A stretch of DNA of 64,000 nucleotides from Casuarina equisetifolia. Its lineage: Eukaryota; Streptophyta; Magnoliopsida; Fagales; Casuarinaceae. Below the pieces are notes generated by a model. The model did not search any database. It was not told the origin of the DNA and saw nothing but the letters and a program-made list of their open reading frames with translations. The stretch lies in contig CM052358.1 in assembly GCA_028551475.1 (NCBI GenBank), forward strand, positions 1,428,501-1,492,500, in the 5' to 3' direction. A program made the translations under genes and the position numbers. Below, one piece after another: positions 1 to 11,354 of this stretch. Positions within the stretch are counted from its first letter, which is position 1, and every line of letters starts with the position of its first letter.

Positions 1-209
1 ATGGCCCTTTCGTAACTCTTAAGTATATGAAATCTTCCAAATGCCACTATACATGTAGAATTTCTTAAACCTCATGTTTAGAAATTTGCAAAAAAGCCTA
101 ATTGACTAGATTATATTTTACCCTCATATGCAGAATTACTATTCCACTATTTATCTTAATTTTGACACTATATCTAGGAGTTCTTTCTAATTTTCTCGTA
201 TATAAATAG

Positions 210-1154
210 GCTTGCAGGAGCAGCATTAGTCTCTCCAATTGTTAACTTCTGGTGGAAAGGCTTTCCTACTAATTTATCAACAGATGCCTACTACAAACAA
301 TTGCCTCAAGACCAGTGGGCAGTTCGAGTTGCCCACTATATACCATGGCTAACTTACTGGTGGAACACCCAGAAGTGGTTTCCTGCAGCAACTGCTGTAG
401 TCGGCAACATCAATATATTATCTCCGCAGGATCTAAAGATAATGTCCGACGTTGTCGGTAAAAAGATTTCCAAGGTACTTGAAGTTCCCATAGTAGCTCA
501 GATCCTTACAACCAGAACCCTTGCGTTTTGAGTAGCAGGATCCATAGGTAGCTGCAGCGAGTAGCATAATAGCAATGGAACTTTCTTCAAGTATGAATAG
601 CTTTCATAATTTTAATATCTAGAGGGTTTTAAGGAATTCCATCAGTCAAAAGCATATTTGGAATTTTGATCTTTTCTCTGTAATTAAATAAAGAATGTTT
701 AGTATAGGATGTTGAACTTACTACCTAGGATGGACAATTAATAGCTAACTACTAAGCTACTGGCATGTTGACAAAATCTCATCTATGTGATTGCATTAGG
801 ATGTTTGCATTAACGCATTCATTTTAGGGAGTCTTATCTTCTACTGCATGGTTGTTGCAGGGACAGGCAACACAGCAAGGACTATTTGAGTCGATGCATC
901 GAACCTTCGTCATTGGAGTAGGCAATTGGGAGTTCAGTCCACTGGATCTGCAGAACCCTTTTCCTAATAACGAAGGCTCAGTTCATGTATGGCAGGGTGA
1001 CGAAGATAGGATAGCACCGGTCACGTTGCAACGTTATATTGTCGATAAACTTCCCTGGATTAAATACCACGAGTTGCAAGGTTCCGGCCATTTCTTTTCT
1101 TACGCCGCTGGAATGGGAGAAGTCGTCGTAAAAGCACTGATATGCAAGGAATAG
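210..1154 (+). CDS. alpha/beta-hydrolase, tandem copy 1 (3' exons only)
   Basis: Exons 3 and 4 of a plant alpha/beta-hydrolase; exons 1-2 lie left of the window. Exon 3 is 210..474 (preceded by ATAG, donor AAG|GTACTT) and exon 4 is 861..1154 (acceptor TTGCAG, ends in TAG). Exon lengths, 265 and 294 bp, equal those of copies 3 and 4. Exon 3 encodes the family block LPQDQWAVRVAHY...LTYWWNTQKWFP. Exon 4 encodes the acid loop WQGDEDRIAP and the histidine motif GSGHFF, so the two C-terminal members of the catalytic triad are present. The reading frame is intact. The substrate is unknown for this plant family (N-terminally anchored alpha/beta-hydrolases of about 340 residues). This is the first of four copies, all on the + strand. 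Confidence 0.88.
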
Positions 1155-2774
1155 TCCCTTTCTAGTCTTTTCTTATTACTTCAGTTTTACGTGCCCAGCC
1201 CAACTAAGCCTAATCGCTAAGTTGTATTAATTGTAATGATGCTCTAAAGACCCCATTTAGGAGTCCTTTATAACATCCCTCAGTTACTGGCCAGGCTCTG
1301 CGTTAGTGAAAGAGCCTTGCAACCCTTCCAAGTCATCGAATGAAAACTCTTGAAATTTGGGACGTTTTGAATGTTTCCAACATATCTAAAGTCCATCTCA
1401 AATTAATCCAAAAAACATCCCATTTATTGGATTTGTGGAGAAAAGTGTTAAAATGGTGTTGTGGAAAGAATTTGTACAAGGTTGAATCTTCTTAGTAATA
1501 TTTTTAATTAGCTTGAGCATGTTTTTAGGATAGATTATCACTCTTAATTTAAACAATTCAATAAAATTTACTATGAGTAAGTTTTGAAATAAGTTATTAC
1601 GCCTCATTTAAATAATTCAATAAAGTTTAATGTAAATATGTTTTGAGATAAGCTATTACTCTCAATTTAAAAGTTTGGGTTATAAGAAAAAAAAATTGGG
1701 TCCTAAAATATGTAAAAATTAGGGTTATACAAGCATTAATTATGGAGTATTCTAGGTGTGATGGTCCCAAGTGGTACAATTGACAGGCACTGCCTCCATA
1801 CCTAACGCACGGTGACCATGCTATGAAAGACATTTCCACCCTATCTTTCTAGCACACACTACTACATTTAAGGGAGGATCGCTACTGCTGATTAGAATGG
1901 GCATGTACACCAAAGACTTCTCACCCTTTCTTCTCTCTCGTTTTAATGTGGAAAGTGGGCAGACGTATCAAAGAGGTCTTCCCTTTCTCTTTCTCTTATT
2001 ATAATGTGTACGTCTGTCCAACATCTCTCCCTCTCTCAAACAATCATTATCATTAATAATTGTTTTTAACTGGACTAATTCAAAAAATTTATTAATTTCT
2101 CTTTTTTGAATCTGGATATAGAACTTACTGTTGTATTTAATTCATTACACATAACAATACAGTGAATGAACACCATAGCAAATAAATTAAAAAAAGGGGA
2201 GGCAATAAGATACAACAATTTGCATTGAAAACCTTCCAATGCAAAGGAAAAAAAATATGAGATGAACTAAAGCATCAATTTTTTTTTCTTGTGAAAAGAA
2301 GTTTATATTAATAAAAATTAGTGTAAAAAAAGTATTAAGACATCCCTAGCATCAATTTCTATATGAGCAAATTGAGTATATAGTAATATATCAAATACAA
2401 TACTAATGGATAAAACTATCTCATTAGTGAGTTAATAAGAACTTTAATTGTAAGTTATGAGGTTTAACACTTTCTATAAATGAGTTGTGTGTGTGTGTTG
2501 TAGTAATAATAACAAATTATTTAAAAAATTAGATATAAAACTCAATTTGGAACTACTATAGAAAAATTTAAATGAGAGATTGGCTTACTTTTCAAAACTT
2601 TTCAATTTTGAATCACATGTTACTTTTGAAGCTATTAAGATGCTTATCAAAGATAGTTTTTTTCAATCAAGAAAAATATAAAAAAATAGTTGAAAACTTA
2701 TATATTCAGTGTATTTGAAAGTTAAATAAGGTTAATTTTTTATTTAATTTGATGTTCCTATTCTTATCATGTAG
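1155..2774. other. intergenic, AT-rich, no gene seen
   Basis: About 1.6 kb after hydrolase copy 1 without a supported coding region. Short open frames on the - strand lack family similarity and show no splice context. It holds a short degenerate tandem repeat near 1529-1680, pyrimidine-rich runs near 1910-2040, and long A/T runs. No MVD relic of the kind found after copies 2 and 3 was recognised here. Confidence 0.6.
1529..1680. repeat. degenerate ~60-bp tandem repeat, about 2.5 units
   Basis: Three consecutive versions of a motif reading roughly ATAAGTTATTAC-TCTCATTTAAA-AATTCAATAAA. They start near 1530, 1590 and 1650, and the last is truncated. Divergence is high and period and boundaries are approximate. 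Confidence 0.45.
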
Positions 2775-3117
2775 AATTAGCTATTAAATATATAAATCCA
2801 TTTTATTTATAAAAAGAAAGAAACTTACAAGCTTTAGGGTTATTTTCCAAGCCTCTGACCATATGACCCTGGTTGCAAATGATATTTTAAGCCCATACTT
2901 GCACCCCACAGCACACTCGATAGACTCAGGGCTTGCTTAAGGGTTCCATTAAGAACCTAGTGTTGATTTTCTAGAAACATTAAGCTTAGTGGTTTGTCCA
3001 ACGAAAATTTGAGTTGTCCTAACACTTGTAACAAACAACTCTTGACTGGAAACTAAGACAATATGATATCGATAATGCTTTCCTACATAGATTTGTTTAA
3101 GAACTTATTTTGACGAG

Positions 3118-3378
3118 ACAACCTTCTAGCTTCAAGGATCCCCATCATCCCAATTATGTTTTGCCAACTTCACTGATCACTTTATAGATCGAAGTAGGCT
3201 CCACTAACATGGTTTGATCACTTCTCTACCTTCCTCTTGGACTACGGTTTTATATGCTCTCATTATGATCCTTCGTTGTTTGTCAATCATCACAACAATA
3301 TCCATATGTGGCTTCTTTTCTACATTGATGATTCTATCCTCACCAACAACTCCACAAGTGGTCTCAATCTCTTGTTAA
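3118..3378 (+). mobile_element. Ty1/copia reverse-transcriptase relic (block A)
   Basis: About 260 bp that translate, with one frameshift near 3163, to the core of a copia-type reverse transcriptase: SFKDPHHPNYV, then YRS (a stop replaces the next codon), then TWFDHFSTFLLDYGF, YDPSLFV and finally LLFYIDDSILT. These match the family motifs KQAPRAWF, DPSLFV and YVDDIILT. No LTRs, protease, integrase or RNase H are visible nearby, so this is a decayed fragment. The same fragment lies in block C at 13412..13675. Confidence 0.8.
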
Positions 3379-4076
3379 GGAGGCACGACCCACCATATGG
3401 CCCAAGTCCAAAATAGGAAACCGATCTTAACCTTCCACCACAAAATGAAGCTGAAGAGACGCGAGAGACAGCTGATTCCCAAGCCAACTAAAACTTAAAA
3501 AATGGTGGGCTATTTACACTCGTTGATGGCCCATGGCCATGCCTCCTAATGTTACTTTATGACTTCTTTGGAGGATGGGGAAAACTCCATTGTACTTTAC
3601 TGCCACCTCAAGAGTGGGTTAGGTTGGGGTCTTGCTTTTCACATTAATGTTGATGTATTTTTATGAGTGAGTACGGTGATTCTTTCGCCTACTTCTGGTG
3701 TCGAGTTTCTTACTCTTTCCCGGAAGTTGGATAGTTTTTTGCTATGTTGTAAAAAAGTCTGACAGTCTTACCAACCATCCTCGTGTCAAGCTTTTAGCCA
3801 GCCTAGAGAGTTCCAGGAATTCTCTGGTGAACCTTTTTACCGTCTTCATTGATGTTATCTTTTTGGCCTATGGATTTGATTCTTTCACATGGATCATTTA
3901 TTTTTAATTTCCAGAAGATCACTGCACGGCTTGGCACAGTTAGGTGCGTATCATTTTCCCATTAATGCTGAATTTTTTATGAGAAAAATAATTCTCGTTT
4001 TCTCATTCCTCTTGTATATCTATGTTGAGTGCCAAGGTATTCTGTTCATTTCAACTTCTTTCAGGTTCTTTCAGGT

Positions 4077-4270
4077 GCAAAGGTTAGTGCTTTATTTCGC
4101 TGCCAAAGACATCGTATCATCTTTTCACGAAGCCATACTTGAAATTTTGCCCTCTCCCTCTCTCCCTCCCTCCCTCCGAAAGAGCTCAACCGGCGAAGGT
4201 TAGTGCTGCAGTTGGCCGCCAAAGATATCGTATCATCTTTGCACGAAACCATACTTGGAATTTTGCCTTT
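4077..4270. repeat. 117-bp direct repeat flanking a CCCT-rich tract
   Basis: Two copies of a roughly 75-bp core (AAGGTTAGTGCT ... CGTATCATCTTT ... GGAATTTTGCC) start near 4077 and 4194. They are separated by a pyrimidine-rich run of TCCC/CCCT units ending in GAAAGAGCTCAACCGG. The same arrangement recurs near 12150-12360 and 14398-14590. Confidence 0.7.
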
Positions 4271-5363
4271 TTTTTTCTTCATTTATGTGCAGTTTTTCTT
4301 TTTATAGTACGTTCGTTTGTAAGTTTTTAAGCTGTTTTTTTTTTCAAAGTTTACAATACACACATTTAATTTAGGCACACAAGATGTATAACTCTAAATC
4401 TTACAATTGGAACTTCTACTAATTCACTTAAACTAGTTGGCTAAGTGACAATTCTTAAGTTATTTTCTATAATATAGGCTCAACTTACCAAATCATCTGT
4501 ATCCATAGTGGTGCATGGCAAAAAAGAATCTAGGAATGCTATATTGAATATGAAAATAAACTATTATTATGTAGAAAGTTCACTAATCAAGTTGATCCTA
4601 TTTAAATGTGGTTGAGACTTCTTTTCCATTCTCTTGATTTTATCTTTGTTTTGTGATGACTACATTTTTCAATTATAGAAGAGCTAAAGAGGTTTGAGTA
4701 TCCTTCATTATATTTTTTTTATGTATGTGGCCACATGATTACAAAGGAGGGAGAAAGGCTCAAGTAAAGACTATAAAGATCCTTAATCCCTATCATTTTT
4801 TTAGAGATCTCATTTCAAAATGATACTCTTTGAATACCTTTCTCTCAGTTCCATCATCTCAAGTAGATTGGAGAAAAGCCTAGAGAATTAGAGTGTGATT
4901 CTTTTATTGCAATACATTATGCATAATCACTTTAGCAATTAGTTTCTTTTTTTAATTAAGGTTTATTGGGTAATAGCTAGTATTATATTTATTTTACTAA
5001 TATATGAATTTTTTTATTTAATAACAAAAGAATATAAAGGTTTCAAGACATGTATTACATTTTAAAGATGATTTTCATATCAACTATAACTTCATCATGA
5101 GTTTTAGATGATATGAAACAATTTCTACACTTTTCCTAATACTTTTCCTTATAATCAATGTGAAGCATTTTGGTTTTGTTTGTGGTTATATATGTTCTTT
5201 CACATGTGAATGATGTCACTTTTAAATTTGAACTTTAATATTATATTAAGAAGTTCATTATTCTTGTCAACTAACTTGTAAGGATAAATATATATTTTAT
5301 TTTAAAAATAATTTTCAAATAGGATTTAAGTAACATAAAACATTTTTCACATTATTCTTAACA

Positions 5364-5960
5364 TTTTTTTTTTGGAAAGGTAAATTGTATTAATACATAT
5401 TAAAGTACAAAAGCACAGGGGCATACCCCAGTATTACAAAAATCACCATATCTATGAAAAGATGGAAGTTGAAAGCCTCCAAATCTCACTCAAAATAACA
5501 TTGCATTGAGAAGATTTTATATTTCTAAACAAAGAAGCTCTCCTTCGTATTATCTTCTTTATTTTCGCTAAGAGAATAGGGATATCCATTGTTTTCCCTT
5601 GAAAACATCTTCTATTTCGTTCAGCCCATATACAATAAATACAAGCTAAGAAAGATATCTTGAAAAGTTTGGCAATTAAATCCCTTCCTTTTATTGCTTT
5701 GATCATCCATTGTAGTTCTTCATTCCATCCTCCAATGTAACGTCGGATTCCATTCTGAGCAAGAATACTTTTCCAAATCATCCTTGTCAATGCACATTTA
5801 AAAAAAAAAAGATGACTTCTATTTTCTAAATGAGATTGACAAAAATCACAATATACGTTTACCAAAGGAAGCCATCGTATAATTTCTGTTGCTGTAGAAA
5901 GTCTATCTCTACAAACAAGCCATCCAATAAAATTATGTTTGCTAATGCCACCTGTCCAAG
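5364..5960 (-). mobile_element. 5'-truncated LINE (non-LTR retrotransposon) 3' end
   Basis: On the - strand an uninterrupted frame (stop at 5452) carries a zinc-binding reverse-transcriptase (zf-RVT) domain: HNFIGWLVCRDRLSTAT, then CDFCQSHLENRSHLFF, then KCALTRMIW, which is the C-x2-C...H-x-x-x-C type domain at the C-terminus of plant LINE ORF2. A T10 run at 5364-5373 is the element's poly(A) tail, about 80 bp after the stop. Compared with block C and copy 3, the insert sits exactly where hydrolase exons 1 and 2 should be, and about 760 bp of target is missing. No target-site duplication is seen. The open frame suggests a fairly recent insertion. Confidence 0.82.
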
Positions 5961-7662
5961 TGATTTTTGCCTTAGCAGTAATGCTTAAATTCAAGTGATA
6001 AAAGTAGGCAGAATGAAATGGCTTCATGATTGAATTTTACTGAAAGAAATGCAAAGCTTATAGGAAAATGACTTTTCTAATAGGTTGCCATCTTGCTTGC
6101 TGTATTTTTATTATAAATAGGTTCATAATTTTATGATATGAGGAAGTGTCTCTTTTCGTAAAGATTGGGTGTTTTAGGATGCTTGGAAAAAAGAAATGAG
6201 TTCTCTAAAGTTCTAGTGATTGTTTGAAGACTGTATCTTTTGTCATGAAAATCCAAGTCTCTGAGGTGGATGCCTATATAAGCTTGTGGTTTATGAATAT
6301 CTGAAAGAGTATTGGTGTTAAGTTGCACAAGTCTACATTGGATTTGAGACAATCATTTGGTTTGTTGCATTTGAACTTTAGAGCAAGATGTTTAGTTGGG
6401 ATATCTTATTATGTGTTGCCAACACCTTGCCCAGTGGTTAGCCAACGTGATGTGAGACCTTTTAGTCTCAAGTTTAATACCAAGTATTACATGGACGCAT
6501 GTGAAAAAAAAAAGGATTGTAAATACACACATAACAAATAATACAAAAGAAAACAATTGTCATATCCACAAAAAAAAATCTAAATATTTAGAATAATTTA
6601 TATATTTGACAACACACTAAATGACACATAAGATTTTTTTAATCTCATATTTATCGATTACATGCTTTCAACCCTAATTCACAAAACCACTATTTTCATC
6701 TACATAAAAATACTACTTTTTTTTTTTTACCTTTAATCTTCCATTTAACTCCACCGAATCATTTGCTCTGATTTTCTTAATTTTCTTATATGTGGATAGG
6801 CTTGCAGGGGCAGCATTAATCTCTCCTATTGTCAACTACTGGTGGAAAGGCTTTCCTCCAAAGTTAATAAAGGAGGCCATCAATGGAGAACTACAGCAGG
6901 ACCAATGGGCAGTACAAGTTGCCCACTACCTACCTTGGCTAACCTATTGGTGGAACACACAGAAGTGGTTTCCTGCATCAACCGCTGTAGCCGGTAACAT
7001 CAATACATTGTCTCGTCAGGATTTAGAAATAATGTCCAAGGTTGCTGGGGCAAAGATTTCGAAGGTATTTGAAATTCTCCTCCTTTAAATTGGCGAAGAG
7101 TGAAAATCTTAGAAGCTGTAGCTTAGACCCACATAAGCATAGTCATTGCAATTGATTGGGTTAATTGAAATGAGGATAGCTATGATACTCACCATGTAGC
7201 AACAGAAGTTTCTCTAAATATGAATAGTTTTCTTAAGCTTATGTATTCTTCTGTTCTTAGATAAATAAATTTATATATTCAAAAAAAAAATAGCTCTCTT
7301 AATTTTGCTCTTAAAAGTGTATGAAAGAATCCCATCGGAAAAAAGTATATTTAAGAACCTTGATAGAGTTATGATATACATGATTCAGAGTCTAGTAGTT
7401 TTGTAGTTGGTTATTAGTTGCAAAGGACCTAAGTCTTGAGTTTATCTAAAACAAAAATAATGTTGGTCTATCACAATTTATCATTATGCAGGGACATGCA
7501 ACACAGCAAGGAGCGTTTGAGTCAATGCATCGAACCTTGATGATTGGAGTTGGGAACTGGGAGTTCAGTCCATTGGATCTAGAAAACCCTTTTCCTAATG
7601 GAGAAGGTTCAGTTCATCTGTGGCAGGGTGACGAAGATAGGATAGCGCCGGTTACAAAATAA
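5961..7662 (+). pseudogene. alpha/beta-hydrolase tandem copy 2, truncated at both ends
   Basis: Intron 2 sequence begins at 5961 right after the LINE and matches copy 3 from 16612. Exon 3 is 6800..7064 and exon 4 starts at 7492; both are clean and close to copy 3. Exons 1-2, with the oxyanion HG motif and the nucleophilic serine motif GNSIGG, are gone. Exon 4 follows copy 3 up to the codon after WQGDEDRIAPVT, then hits a stop at 7660-7662. The next bases correspond to 18866 onward in unit 3, so about 530 bp were deleted, including the catalytic histidine motif. No functional product is expected. Confidence 0.9.
6415..6520 (+). mobile_element. tRNA-derived SINE-like element in intron 2 of copy 2
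   Basis: An RNA polymerase III A-box-like motif, TTGCCCAGTGG (6427-6437), is followed about 34 bp later by a degenerate B-box-like motif, AGTTTAATACC (6471-6481). The paralogous site in copy 3 (near 17080-17133) has a better B box. Presence in both copies dates it before the duplication. End points are approximate and no target-site duplication was identified. Confidence 0.45.
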
Positions 7663-9735
7663 TAATAAAATAAAATAACCTAAATTTACAAAATTATCTT
7701 TTTGGTCTTTTAACCTAATTTCTTACTTTTTTCTTTTAATACATATGTCAATTTATTCATTGGAAATATGCAAGCTTACTACAACGCATACTAGGCTGCT
7801 ACACCCCATGCAGTGTTTGGCCAAAGATGTCTCTACCTCCATCTCTATCTCTCTCTCATTAACTTTCAACGAAAGCCACAAACCATCTGAGCTCTGGTGT
7901 AGAAGTTATGAGGTTGCCAACCACCATACCGGCCTTTGTGGTACCACCAACCTAGTTTCCCCTGTGTCTATTGATGGTATTTATGTTGATGACGTTGCCT
8001 TGACAGTGACAGATGTGTATATCCTCTATCGACCATCATTCCTATATCCTTTACAATATTGAATCTCATGTCATTTTCTTTATTGAATCTCATGTCATTT
8101 TCTTTTTTATTTCATATTGTCACGCGAGGATGCATTTCGTATAATTTAAATCTTTTTCTGGATGGGGTTAGAAATGATAAGGTTGGTTTCTAATAGCCAG
8201 AATGAGCTTTTTCTTCCTTTCTTAGATAAGGTGGTCCAGCACGAAAGCATGTGGCATGTTGCTGGAAGAAATGAACGGAGCCGGAGAAAGGACGCTGGCT
8301 GTCACCAAATGTCTTTAGTATTGTTTCAAGAATGTACTGCCTCATGACAAGGACGAAATCTAATAAAACCGTTGCCCAGTAAACATTCATTTATTTCGAA
8401 ACGACTAGTGAAGCAAAGAAGTCTAAACTAGGGGTTTATTGTGTGAAGGATGACTTAATTTCATGACATGTATGTTGGAGTACTTTCTTTATTTTCTTCT
8501 TAAATTTACACATTTATGTACTCTCAATGACAAATCTGAAACCAAGAAATCTCAAATAGCACTTGTTCTCAATTCAGTCAAATGTTTGTCGATTACTTTG
8601 ATGTGCCTAAAATGTAAACAATTCTTCTTTGGTTTCATCTATTTGGAATGACATGACCATATGCTCTGTGGGCTTGACAAGAAAAGAAGGGTGAAACTCG
8701 TATGATCAAATTTACCTATTCACATATGGTGGCTGAAGTCCGAAGTGGACATGTTGCGGGACATGAACCGAAATATGGTATCGACCTGGCCCATCCTTTC
8801 TACCAAAGCAACCTATTGATCTTCTGGAACCAGAGAGATAGATGGTTCCCAAGGCCTCTCAAACAAAGCCCGGATTTCTAGTTAACAAACTCTCTCTTGA
8901 TCTTTAAATAGACTGCACTCAGAAAATTGGAGTATAAGAGTGCAGAGGATGTGAAAAGTAACCAAATCTTAAATAATGATCAACCGATTTTTCATACAAG
9001 CAAATACTTGGCTTACCAAAAATCCCTAATTCACTAAATTTGCCATATTATCGACGACATATGATCTGTTTCAAACATAACTTCCTAAACCAAGTTATTT
9101 CTTCACCTAAAAGAAATTAAAGACATGATAAACTAAAATCATCCAAGACAAAAGATCGACAACCACCTCCAAAGACTAGCAATTCAATCAATCCAAGATA
9201 ATTTGTATCTTTGGATCATATAACTACTTAAATAGGAGAATGTGGATAACACATCTTTTGAAAATACAATGTAGCTCCTTTTTTGTTTTTAAGTTACATT
9301 CAAGAACTTGGAACCAACGAATCAAGAACTAAGCTAAAGTGTGCTATGGTTGAAAGAGAATACAATAAAACAAGAGCTCGACTCCATAACTCTTGTATGT
9401 TAAAATGGGCAAGGTTAGAGGTAGAAGATCAATCTCTTTTAAGTTGTAGGCCTACCATTGCTATAGTTTATGCTTTTTCCAATTGCAAAACTTCTTGTGC
9501 ATTTTTTCAATAATTTCTATTTTTGTCCATAGCATTTGTGGCTTTGCAAGAAAATATATAGCCTGCAATTTCCACAAGATTAAGCTGCCTCAGAGCGATT
9601 AGGAGAAAGTCAGTCTTCTCTTACTGATGCATACACGCAAGGGCTTAAAAGGAGCATCTGTTGATCTGCATGTCCTTTTTCTTCGTAGAAGCAACTCAAA
9701 GCAACCATTCTGTGTTTCAAAATTGGTTCTTCTGC
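7663..9735. other. duplicated downstream region of hydrolase copy 2, no gene
   Basis: Direct counterpart of about 18866-20480 in unit 3. The part near 8000-8060 also resembles 25400-25460 behind copy 4, and 8160-8420 recurs a third time near 21880-22150. Open frames here are not conserved between the repeats (frameshifts differ), so I treat them as noncoding. The stretch about 9250-9600 is absent from unit 3. Confidence 0.6.
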
Positions 9736-10290
9736 CTTCTCTGACTGCAAAATTGAGCCTCTTCCAGGCGTAGTGCAGATTAAACCCCCTGTATTTATGG
9801 AGGAGGTTAGCAAACTTTCCACATCCTTTGTTCCTCAAGCCTAGCCTCTTTAAGAAATGACCTATCACAAAAAAGAGAAAAATGGAGAGCCGTGCTCTTT
9901 TAAATTGGTCAAATTTCTCTCTTGCCATCTAACCCATAACAGGAGGCGCCGTGTACATGAAGAGCCCTTGGTTGATGGCTAGTTCCATGAAAGGACACCA
10001 ACACCACGGAAACCCATAAATATTTTATAACTGAAGATTATAGCAATTAGATGACATAATAACAATGACAAAATGGTAACAATGATTTATAGCATTAACT
10101 ATAACAATAATTTAGTATGCACAATAGGCTACAAAAGTAAACAGGTGATAATAAGAATTTCATAGACATAACTTTCACGTTTGACATTTATTAATGACAA
10201 AAATTCAGACAGTAAGTTCTTATTAAGAAATCAAAATAATATTCATAGAGCACAAATTAGCAATAGGGTTTGGAAGGGCACTTCCTCCAA
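9736..10290 (-). pseudogene. MVD relic in unit 2 (exon 10 plus intron 6 pieces)
   Basis: Bases 9740-9885 align to the last exon of the intact MVD gene (26035-26185); for example TTTCCACATCCTTTG...CCTCAAGCC parallels CTTCCACATCCTTTA...CCAAGCC. Bases 9930-10285 align to MVD intron 6 (27870-28440), including ATGAAAGGACACC and ATCAAAATAATATTCAT. The DNA between, exons 7-9 in the intact gene, is deleted, and exon 6 is missing too. Orientation relative to the hydrolase is as in the intact pair. The exon part is full of indels and is not translatable. Confidence 0.8.
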
Positions 10291-11354
10291 TTAAAACAGC
10301 ATCGTTTCACAAACAAACAAAAAAAATCGAATAACACCCAAAAGGATATTATTTTTAATAACAAAATTACAAGAGTACCCTTACGCCTACAAAACAATAT
10401 ACATGGCCAAATTATGTCATTTTACCCATTAGTGATTGCAAAAAAACCTAAAAAAGGTGATGGGCCTCTGTAGGATTGTGTTGGTATGTGATATATCTTT
10501 AGTGTCCTGTATAATTACTCAATTTCTTATAAATTAGTTTAACAAAAACATTAATATAATATCAAAACATATCATTTAAGTGATAAGATAAATTGTTGTG
10601 ATATAATTCAATAAACATGGTTAACAATTTTTTTTTTGGATCCATTCTTGTATCCATAAGTAAAACAGCATGTAAGTGGATTATATAGATAGGTGCTATC
10701 AGTTCAAATGACTATATGGAACAAGGACAAAAAATAATGCTTCCCAAAAAATTACCACGTCAAAGTATTGAGATGGCTTTACAGGATACATAACACTCAA
10801 AAAAAAAATTACAAAAAGACAACATTTGTTCCCAATTTTAGTGTCATTGTCATAAAAAATGAATGAATTAATTCGTAGATGAAATTTATAAATAAGTCAA
10901 AAAATTTAATTTTAAATTAATTATAAATTTTTATATTTAAATATTATTAAATAATTAATTTTTTATGTGAGATTTTATCTTTAATATTTTTTTATACATT
11001 AAATATATTTAAAAGACTTAAAATTAAATAAGAATTAAAACATACATAGATGAACTCAAAATTAACTTTAAATTAATAAATTAATAAGATATAAATGTTA
11101 CCAAAAGTTGCTCCTTTCCTTCACGTGACTTTCTGTACCCCACAAAAAATGACAGAGCATCGTGCCATGTGTTACGGATGCCAGTGACAAAGACATAAAG
11201 TAACAAAGGGGACGTATCATGGGGTTACAAAATGCTAAAGACAAAGACATAAAAAGTAACCAAGGACACGAATCATGATGTGAACGAACATCTTTGATCT
11301 CTGACACCGGGAAGAAGCAGCCAAAACATGTCAGATCACGGGTGACAAATGTTG
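10291..11354. other. AT-rich intergenic DNA, no gene seen
   Basis: Very AT-rich, with homopolymer runs. Bases 10730-10860 resemble 22340-22480, and 11090-11300 resemble 21590-21830, so this is also part of the duplicated unit, although the order is rearranged in unit 3. No coding similarity was seen. Confidence 0.55.

Larger units (their letters stand above)
2775..5363. repeat. duplicated intergenic block A (pairs with blocks B and C)
   Basis: Long diverged direct duplicate of 13076..15850 (block C) and, from about 3640 on, of 11355..13075 (block B). Markers shared with block C, in order, are a Ty1/copia reverse-transcriptase relic, a pyrimidine-rich CCCT region between two 117-bp repeats, and a common AT-rich tail. 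Alignment to block C stops at 5363, where a LINE begins. No host gene is seen; the open frames at 3698-4330 fall inside the repeats. Confidence 0.75.

Noticed and set aside
7745-8347. Open frames of 105 and 61 codons after hydrolase copy 2
   Set aside because: The duplicate near 18930-19660 does not keep the frames; differing indels indicate noncoding DNA.
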